The position numbers and the translations under genes are program-made. This document shows positions 5,848 to 10,773 of a DNA stretch of 10,773 nt, piece by piece. The notes under the pieces are model-generated. The model was not told where the DNA came from. It ran no database searches and saw only the letters and a program-made list of their open reading frames with translations. The DNA is from Betaproteobacteria bacterium (GTDB lineage: Bacteria; Pseudomonadota; Gammaproteobacteria; Burkholderiales; Casimicrobiaceae): assembly GCA_005883655.1 (NCBI GenBank), contig VBDA01000105.1:1-10773 (forward strand), written 5' to 3'. Every line of letters begins with the position of its first letter. Position 1 is the stretch's first letter.

Positions 5848-6801
5848 TTATAAGCTAAGGCGATGGACGCTCGCCGGCTTCATGGTCACCAACGTGACCC
5901 CGCTCAGCACCAGCGCCGCGCCGAGAAGCTGGATCCAGTGCACGGCTTCGCCGAGGATCCACCAGCCTAGCCAGATCGTAAACACCGGTCCGAGCGAGCC
6001 GATAAGCGAGGTACGGTTGGCGCCGATGCGCTTGATTGCCTCCGCTACGAGGAACGTCGGCAATACCGTCGAGAACAGCGCCATCACCAGCGAGAGCACT
6101 TGAATCGACGCCGGCGCGGCCAGCGCGGCAAGCGGTCTGGTCAGCAGGAACTGAACCATGACGAACACCGCCGAGGTCAGCATCGCCCAGGCAATGAACC
6201 GCAGGCTTCCCAGGCGCGCGATAACCGGACCCGCGCCGACCAGATACAGCGCGTAGCAGAACGCACCGGCGAACACCAGCGCTCCGCCGAGCCAGAAACC
6301 ATGGGTGTCGCTGGTGACAAGAAGATCGTGCTCGAAGACGAGCAGTATGCCGGCGTAGGAAAGCACAAGCGCTATCCAAATTCTGCCGCCGACGCGTGTC
6401 CTGAACAGCGCCACCGAAAGCAGCACCACCATCGTCGGATAAAGGAACAGCACCAGCCGCTCGAGCGACGCGGTGATGTATTGCAGGCCCATGAAGTCGA
6501 GGAGGCTCGCGAGGTAATAGCCGATGAAGCCCAGCCACAGGATGGCCATCCAGTCGCGGCGGCGCATCGGTTCCGCGTCCGATGGCTTGCTCGCCCACCA
6601 CGCCATGAGCGCGAAAAACGGCGCCGAATAAATCAAGCGCAGCGCGAGCAGCGTGACGGCATCGATCGGCGCCCACGAATAGGCCAGCTTGATCAGGATC
6701 GCCTTGAATGAAAAGCCGAGGATGCCGATCACGGCGAATGCCGGCCCGGCGAGGCTCACACGTGCCGTGGCAATCCGATCGGCGTCGCTCGCCGCGGGCA
6801 C
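5848..6801 (-). CDS. EamA/DMT superfamily permease
   Basis: A 317-residue inner membrane protein with about ten hydrophobic segments arranged as two EamA repeats (about residues 20-155 and 165-308). Family signs are LLALRLIYSAPFFALMAWW in repeat 1, and GPVFTIWLGWWILGE followed by QLLGAALVLSGV at the end of repeat 2. DMT permeases export or exchange metabolites such as amino acids; the substrate cannot be read here. The start is uncertain: GTG 6801 lies just 5 bases after the uppP stop, with a weak GGGA about 9 bases upstream, and gives a typical length. GTG 6759 is an alternative. A longer frame upstream would overlap uppP and its first residues look unlike a permease. Tight spacing indicates translation coupled to uppP. 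Confidence 0.85.
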   Translation of the reverse strand: MPAASDADRIATARVSLAGPAFAVIGILGFSFKAILIKLAYSWAPIDAVTLLALRLIYSAPFFALMAWWASKPSDAEPMRRRDWMAILWLGFIGYYLASLLDFMGLQYITASLERLVLFLYPTMVVLLSVALFRTRVGGRIWIALVLSYAGILLVFEHDLLVTSDTHGFWLGGALVFAGAFCYALYLVGAGPVIARLGSLRFIAWAMLTSAVFVMVQFLLTRPLAALAAPASIQVLSLVMALFSTVLPTFLVAEAIKRIGANRTSLIGSLGPVFTIWLGWWILGEAVHWIQLLGAALVLSGVTLVTMKPASVHRLSL

Positions 6802-6806
6802 GGCCG

Positions 6807-7637
6807 TTAATCCCAGCGCACCAGGCCCGCGTACGCGGTGCCGAGTATCACCAGGCCGAACGCGATCCGGTACCACGCGAAGGGAACGAAATCGTGATGT
6901 GCCACGTAGCGCAACAACCAGCGCACCACGAGCAAGGCGCTGATGAAGGCGACGACAAAGCCGACGCCGATCATCGCCAGGTCGTCGGCGACCAGAAGGT
7001 TGCGGTTTTTCACCAGCTCATAACCGGTTGCCGCGAGCAGGGTCGGAATCGCCAGAAAGAACGAAAATTCGGTCGCAGCCGGCCGCGAAAGACCGAACAA
7101 CATTCCGCCGATGATGGTCGCCCCCGAGCGTGACGTGCCGGGAATGAGCGCGAGCGCCTGCGCGAGGCCAATCTTGAGAGCATCGCTCCAGCGCATCTGG
7201 TCGACGCTTTGGATCCTCACCGTCCCCGGATTGCGGCGCTGGCGCCGCTCGGCCCACAGGATTACAAAAGCGCCGACGACGAATGCCGACGCCACCGGCA
7301 CCGGCGCGAAGAGGTGAGCCTTGATCAAGCGGCTGAATGCGAGGCCGAGAATGGCCGCGGGAAGAAAGGCGACGCCGACATTGATCGCGAAACGTTGGGC
7401 CGCGCGATCGGAAAACAAGCCGGCCGCGACGCCGATGAGCTTGCGGCGATATTCCCAGCAGACGGCGAGGATCGCCCCGGCCTGGATCACGATCTCGAAC
7501 AGCTTCGCCTTGTCACCGGTGTAATCGAGCAGCGACGCGGCAACGATCAGATGTCCGGTCGAGGAAACCGGCAGGAACTCGGTCAGTCCCTCGACCAGTC
7601 CGAGAATCGCAGCGGTGAGTAGATTGGGCTCGACCAT
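6807..7637 (-). CDS. uppP: undecaprenyl-diphosphate phosphatase (UppP/BacA)
   Basis: A 276-residue polytopic inner membrane enzyme that removes a phosphate from undecaprenyl diphosphate, recycling the lipid carrier for peptidoglycan and other envelope polymers; high dosage gives bacitracin resistance. The signature EGLTEFLPVSSTGHL is at residues 16-30, including the two glutamates (E16, E20) and H29 of the active site. The second signature PGTSRSGAT is at 166-174 with the catalytic arginine R170. Length and hydrophobicity match the family. ATG 7637 is the only reasonable start because the first signature begins so near the N-terminus. No clear Shine-Dalgarno sequence precedes it, and an intrinsic terminator ends only 15 bases upstream. 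The DMT permease starts 5 bases after its stop. Confidence 0.96.
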   Translation of the reverse strand: MVEPNLLTAAILGLVEGLTEFLPVSSTGHLIVAASLLDYTGDKAKLFEIVIQAGAILAVCWEYRRKLIGVAAGLFSDRAAQRFAINVGVAFLPAAILGLAFSRLIKAHLFAPVPVASAFVVGAFVILWAERRQRRNPGTVRIQSVDQMRWSDALKIGLAQALALIPGTSRSGATIIGGMLFGLSRPAATEFSFFLAIPTLLAATGYELVKNRNLLVADDLAMIGVGFVVAFISALLVVRWLLRYVAHHDFVPFAWYRIAFGLVILGTAYAGLVRWD

Positions 7638-7652
7638 GGACTGGTGACCGGT

Positions 7653-7688
7653 AAAAAAAGGCCGGGCGACGTAACGCCGCCCGGCCTT
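7653..7688 (-). terminator. intrinsic terminator after the YidB-family gene
   Basis: On the minus strand AAGGCCGGGCG (7688-7678) pairs perfectly with CGCCCGGCCTT (7668-7658) around a 9-base loop. The run of T continues to 7653, giving seven consecutive T in all from 7659. This is a textbook rho-independent terminator for transcription coming from the YidB-family gene, whose stop is 45 bases upstream. It sits unusually close to the next gene, uppP. Confidence 0.88.
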
Positions 7689-7690
7689 AT

Positions 7691-7696
7691 ATTGTA
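7691..7696 (-). promoter_or_regulatory. candidate -10 box upstream of uppP
   Basis: TACAAT on the minus strand is a 5-of-6 match to the -10 consensus. Initiation 6-8 bases downstream would fall inside the 5' arm of the terminator hairpin. A good -35 box is not visible. It is proposed mainly because uppP needs a promoter or readthrough and there is no room after the terminator. Confidence 0.3.
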
Positions 7697-7732
7697 CCGC
7701 GCAAGGGACAGATTGCCCGGCGGATGGAATTC

Positions 7733-8137
7733 TCAGCCGGCGTGCATTTTGTCCAGGAGCACGCGTGCCCGTTCCACGATGTCGCCATGATCTGCCGGGA
7801 TTTGGCCCGCGGGTGTGAGCGCGTCGATCAGTTGCGGCAAGACCTGCGCCATTCCGGAGCTCGCGTCGCCATGCGACATCCCGAGCCGCTGCGCGATTTC
7901 GCCGATCGATCCGCTACCAAGAATCTCCTGCAGCTGGGCGCCGCTGATCGGCATGTTGGCGCCCGTTGCGACCCACGAGCTGACGTGGTCGGCCATTCCG
8001 CCATGCTCGAACTTGCTGATGATGCCGGGCAGGCCGCCGTTTTGCTGGAGCAGTTGCAATGCGACCTGCAGTATTGATCCCTGACCCTGCTGGGTCCCGA
8101 CGAGCACGTTTTGCAGCAATGTGTCCAGAATTCCCAT
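7733..8137 (-). CDS. YidB/DUF937 family protein
   Basis: A 134-residue protein of the YidB (DUF937) family, whose function is not established. The start MGILDTLLQNVLG-like segment, the Gln-rich LQVALQLLQQNGGLPGIISKFE (about 23-44), HVSSWVATGANMPISGAQLQEILG (51-74) and a helical end with LPQLIDALTPAGQIP are the conserved family blocks. There is no signal peptide or membrane segment, so it is probably cytoplasmic. ATG 8137 is preceded at close range by AGGGGAG (8140-8146). A candidate -10 box upstream and a strong terminator downstream suggest a single-gene transcript. The neighbours give no hint of its role. Confidence 0.88.
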   Translation of the reverse strand: MGILDTLLQNVLVGTQQGQGSILQVALQLLQQNGGLPGIISKFEHGGMADHVSSWVATGANMPISGAQLQEILGSGSIGEIAQRLGMSHGDASSGMAQVLPQLIDALTPAGQIPADHGDIVERARVLLDKMHAG

Positions 8138-8163
8138 TGCTCCCCTCGCGTGTTATTCCGGCG

Positions 8164-8169
8164 ATTCTA
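8164..8169 (-). promoter_or_regulatory. candidate -10 box for the YidB-family gene
   Basis: TAGAAT on the minus strand, 26 bases before ATG 8137, is a 5-of-6 match to the -10 consensus. No clear -35 box is seen 16-18 bases further upstream. With the terminator after the gene it would define a one-gene unit. Confidence 0.35.
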
Positions 8170-8224
8170 CGCGAGCGCGGGGCGGCGAGCTTCGATGCGA
8201 CCAAGTCGCGCGATGCCGTGCCCA

Positions 8225-9331
8225 TCATCCAGCCTCGTTGGCAAATATCCACAGATCGTCGGGTGGAAGCTCGATAAACGATGCGCGGCTGCCGGCGGGG
8301 AGATGGCCGTAGCAGCGAAGGCGTAGCGCGCCGAGCTTGAACAGTTGTTCCTTGCGATCGCCCAGGAACATGCCGGTGACCACTTCGGTGCGCAGGCGGT
8401 TGTCGCCGTCGCCGTCGGCGATCCGGGTGCGTTCGAGGCGGATGATGCCGGTGGCTGCGTCGCCGATCTTGAGCGCGCCGCGGACGGCGCCCCACAGCTG
8501 CCAGCCCTCGCCTTCGAGCAGGGCGCGGCCGTCGACCACCTGAGTCACCTTGCCCGGCAGATGATTGTTGCTGCCCATGAACTCGGCGGTAAATTGGGTC
8601 TGCGGCTGGTTGTACATGTCCTCCGGCGTCCCCTGCTGCTCGATCTTGCCGAAGTTGAGCAACAGGATCTTGTCCGACATCGCCATCGCCTCGGTCTGGT
8701 CGTGGGTGACCACCAGCGCCGAGAGACCGAGGCGGACGATCAATTCGCGCAACCACGCCCGCGCCTCCTCGCGCAGCTTGGCGTCGAGATTGGACAACGG
8801 CTCGTCCATCAGCACCACCGGCGGGTTGTAGACCAGCGCGCGGGCGATCGCCACCCGCTGCTGCTGGCCGCCGGAGAGTTGGTGCGGCAACCGTTTGGCC
8901 AGCGCACCTAAACCGAGATTGGTGAGCGCCTGATCGACCCGCTGGCCGATCTCGCTCACCGCAATACCGCGCAGGCGCAGACTGTAAGCAACGTTGTCGA
9001 ATACGCTGCGATGCGGCCACAAGGCATAGGACTGGAACACCAGCCCCAGATTGCGCTTCTCGACCGCCATGTCGACGCCGGCCTCGCTGTCGTAGAGCAC
9101 CGCCTGGCCGATGCTGATCTTGCCACGGCTGGGCTGCTCGAGTCCGGCCACCGAGCGCAGTAGCGTGGTCTTGCCGCTGCCCGAGGCGCCCAGCAGCGCC
9201 ACCACCTCCCCCGGATTGAGGGTCATCGAGACCCCCTTCAGAATCGGATTGTCGCCATACTGCAAATGAAGATCCTCGACCACCAGCTGGTCGGTCGGCT
9301 TGGTGGCCAACTGAGGATCGAGCTTATTCAT
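8225..9331 (-). CDS. ABC importer ATPase, Fe(III)/polyamine/sulfate type, with TOBE domain
   Basis: A 368-residue cytoplasmic ATPase. All nucleotide-binding motifs are intact: Walker A GASGSGKT (48-55), Q-loop Q100 in LVFQSYALWPH, signature LSGGQQQR (152-159), Walker B VVLMDEP (172-178) with E177, and H-loop H210 in VVTHDQTEA. After about residue 250 there is a C-terminal TOBE-type beta domain, common in FbpC, PotA and CysA relatives and often used for regulation or substrate sensing. The Q-loop region and the stretch FGKIEQQGTPEDMYNQP resemble iron(III) importer ATPases most, but substrate cannot be decided. ATG 9331 overlaps the last 8 bases of the permease gene, with GGAGTG upstream inside that gene. 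An in-frame start 18 codons earlier would extend the overlap and lacks family similarity. Confidence 0.93.
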   Translation of the reverse strand: MNKLDPQLATKPTDQLVVEDLHLQYGDNPILKGVSMTLNPGEVVALLGASGSGKTTLLRSVAGLEQPSRGKISIGQAVLYDSEAGVDMAVEKRNLGLVFQSYALWPHRSVFDNVAYSLRLRGIAVSEIGQRVDQALTNLGLGALAKRLPHQLSGGQQQRVAIARALVYNPPVVLMDEPLSNLDAKLREEARAWLRELIVRLGLSALVVTHDQTEAMAMSDKILLLNFGKIEQQGTPEDMYNQPQTQFTAEFMGSNNHLPGKVTQVVDGRALLEGEGWQLWGAVRGALKIGDAATGIIRLERTRIADGDGDNRLRTEVVTGMFLGDRKEQLFKLGALRLRCYGHLPAGSRASFIELPPDDLWIFANEAG

Positions 9332-10773
9332 GCAGGCGCACTCCGAAGCGCAGCGCGAGGCCCAAACCGAGGGCGACCAGCGCAATGTTGATCAGCGACA
9401 GCGCGGCCACCTGATCGATGGCCCCGGCCCCCCACAGGGAAACCAGCATCGAGCCGATGACTTCGGTCCCCTGCCCGAGCAGATAGACCCCGGTCGAGTA
9501 CTCGCGCTCGAAGATCATGAACACCAGCAGCCAGCTCGCCAGCAGACCGAAGCGAATCAGCGGAATGGTGACCTGGCGCAGCACCTGAGCGCTGGAGGCG
9601 CCGACCGTGCGCGCCGACTCCTCCAGCTCGGGGCCGATCTGCAGCAGTGCGCCGGAGATCAGCCGCAAGCCGTAGGCGAGCCAGACCACGGTGTAGGCAA
9701 GCCAGACCGAGAACACCGTGTTGCGCAGCTCTTTTAAGCCCGGCACGAAGAGGAAGATCCAGAGGAAGGCCAAGCCCGCGAGCAAACCGGGAATGGCCCG
9801 CGGAATCAGCACCAGGTAGTCGAGCACCTTGGCGACGCCGCCGCGCTGGCGATGTCCCGCGAGCCCTATAGCGGTGTAGCACGCAACGGCGAGGCCGCCT
9901 CCGATCGTGCCGATCAGGAAGGTGTTGACGATCGCGCGGACCTGGTCAGATTGACTGAAGACCTGCGTGAAGTTTTCCAGCGTCAGCACCTCGGTAAGCG
10001 CGATGCCCTCGCCCCATTGCTCGACGAAAGCGCGCAGCGCGATGCCGGAGATCGGCACCACGATAGTGAAGAGGAGCCACAAGGCAACGATCGCCAGCGC
10101 GATCCACTTCCAGCCGCCTAGCGGCAATAGCTTCTGCCGGGTCGCCTTGCCCTTCACCGAAACATACTTGCCGGAAGTCTTGAGCAACCAGCGCTGCAGC
10201 AGCACCAGCGGGAAGGTCACCGCCACGATGCACACCGCCACCGCCGCCATCAGATGGTAGGAGGGGGTGCCCAGCTTGTTGGTGAGCTTGTAGAGGTAAG
10301 TCGAGAGCACCAGGTGGCCCTCGGGGTCACCCAGCACCAGCGGCAGCCCGAACAGCTCGAAGCCGAGGAAGAACACCAACACCGCGGCGTAGAACAGCGC
10401 CGGCGCGGTCATCGGCAGGCTGACATTCAAGGCCACCCGCAGCGGATTGGCGCCGACCACCCGCGCCGCCTCCTCGACGTCGGAGCCAAGACTCTTCAGC
10501 GCCGCCGACGAGTACAGGTAGACGTGCGGCACGTGGGTGAGCCCGGCGATGACCGCAATGCTGGTCAGCGAATAGACATTCCACGGCACCTCGCCCACGA
10601 TGGCCTTGGCCCACAGTGAATAAAAGCCCACCGGTCCCATCGCCACCACATAGCCAAAGGCGAGCACCATGGGCGAGATGAACACCGGCACCAGCACCAG
10701 CACCTCGATGATGCGCTGCCCGGGCAGGTCGGTGCGGGTGAGCAGAAAGGCCAATGCAGCGCCCAGCGGCAGG
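9324..10773 (-). CDS. two-domain ABC importer permease (FbpB-like), N-terminus outside the window
   Basis: An inner membrane permease containing two fused binding-protein-dependent transport domains. Each has the cytoplasmic EAA loop that docks the ATPase: EEAARVVGANPLRVALNVSLP-type in the first half and EESARTVGASSAQVLRQVTIPL-type in the second. The visible 482 or so residues hold many hydrophobic segments. The frame stays open to the right edge (L-P-L-G-A-A before the first visible internal start), so the gene begins beyond the window and the TTG at 10754 is not its start. Such fused permeases work with an FbpC/PotA-like ATPase, which overlaps its 3' end by 8 bases, and with a periplasmic solute-binding protein not seen here. 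Substrate could be ferric iron, polyamines or another small anion. Confidence 0.92.
   Translation of the reverse strand, partial: LPLGAALAFLLTRTDLPGQRIIEVLVLVPVFISPMVLAFGYVVAMGPVGFYSLWAKAIVGEVPWNVYSLTSIAVIAGLTHVPHVYLYSSAALKSLGSDVEEAARVVGANPLRVALNVSLPMTAPALFYAAVLVFFLGFELFGLPLVLGDPEGHLVLSTYLYKLTNKLGTPSYHLMAAVAVCIVAVTFPLVLLQRWLLKTSGKYVSVKGKATRQKLLPLGGWKWIALAIVALWLLFTIVVPISGIALRAFVEQWGEGIALTEVLTLENFTQVFSQSDQVRAIVNTFLIGTIGGGLAVACYTAIGLAGHRQRGGVAKVLDYLVLIPRAIPGLLAGLAFLWIFLFVPGLKELRNTVFSVWLAYTVVWLAYGLRLISGALLQIGPELEESARTVGASSAQVLRQVTIPLIRFGLLASWLLVFMIFEREYSTGVYLLGQGTEVIGSMLVSLWGAGAIDQVAALSLINIALVALGLGLALRFGVRLHE

Noticed and set aside
4388..6103. 571-codon open frame on the plus strand opposite gabD and the DMT permease
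   Set aside because: The minus strand here encodes clear GabD and EamA proteins. The plus-strand product is Arg/Gly/Asp-rich with no family pattern, as expected for an antisense shadow in GC-rich DNA.
8197..8209. GCGAC/GTCGC hairpin after the ABC ATPase stop as a terminator
   Set aside because: The stem is only five base pairs and no T-run follows on either strand.
7914..9020. 368-codon minus-strand open frame across the YidB-family and ABC ATPase genes
   Set aside because: It is in a different frame from two well-supported genes on the same strand and its product is low-complexity and Arg/Gly-rich.
1..10773. CRISPR arrays, transposons, tRNA genes, toxin-antitoxin pairs or defence systems
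   Set aside because: I found no regularly spaced repeats, transposase, integrase, nuclease or paired small antitoxin-like genes, and no tRNA cloverleaf on either strand.

Overview
The window is high-GC, gene-dense bacterial chromosome. The protein families, the codon use (G/C-rich third positions, giving many open shadow frames) and a branched-chain-amino-acid-type ABC transporter gene near a PaaK-like ligase gene suggest a Betaproteobacterium, probably Burkholderiales-like. This is inference; there is no rRNA or other marker gene to fix the taxon. I see no mobile element, CRISPR array, tRNA, rRNA or phage gene.

Left part, plus strand (1-3700). The window opens in the last 70 codons of a LivF-type ABC ATPase. 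Its stop overlaps the TTG start of a class I SAM-dependent methyltransferase whose frame is cut by one TAG codon (777-779); the homologous-looking C-terminus continues in the same frame to 938. A PaaK-like acyl/aryl-CoA ligase follows (1029-2279). Together these look like the tail of an uptake-and-CoA-activation operon for an organic acid. Next come a stand-alone Crp/Fnr-family regulator (2460-3110), a stretch rich in inverted repeats, and a small membrane-anchored protein of unknown function (3380-3700).

Middle, minus strand (3708-7637). A small NTF2/SnoaL-like lipoprotein gene converges on the unknown gene with 7 bases between the stops. Upstream of it on the minus strand lie a GabD-type NAD(P)+ semialdehyde dehydrogenase, an EamA/DMT-family permease and undecaprenyl-diphosphate phosphatase (uppP). 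The last three are closely spaced and could be cotranscribed in the order uppP, DMT, gabD. A clear intrinsic terminator (7653-7688, minus) sits only 15 bases before the uppP start codon.

Right part, minus strand (7733-10773). A YidB/DUF937-family protein is flanked by its own candidate promoter and that terminator. Beyond it is an ABC importer pair of the Fe(III)/polyamine/sulfate type: a TOBE-domain ATPase overlapping the end of a two-domain permease, which runs off the right edge. The solute-binding protein of this importer is not in the window.

Most of the window is ordinary housekeeping and transport content, and I do not see a convincing undescribed multigene system. The items most worth checking are the amber-interrupted methyltransferase, the terminator/promoter arrangement at uppP, the repeated GCCGTC/GACGGC element after the Crp/Fnr gene, and the PaaK-like ligase with altered adenylation motifs.
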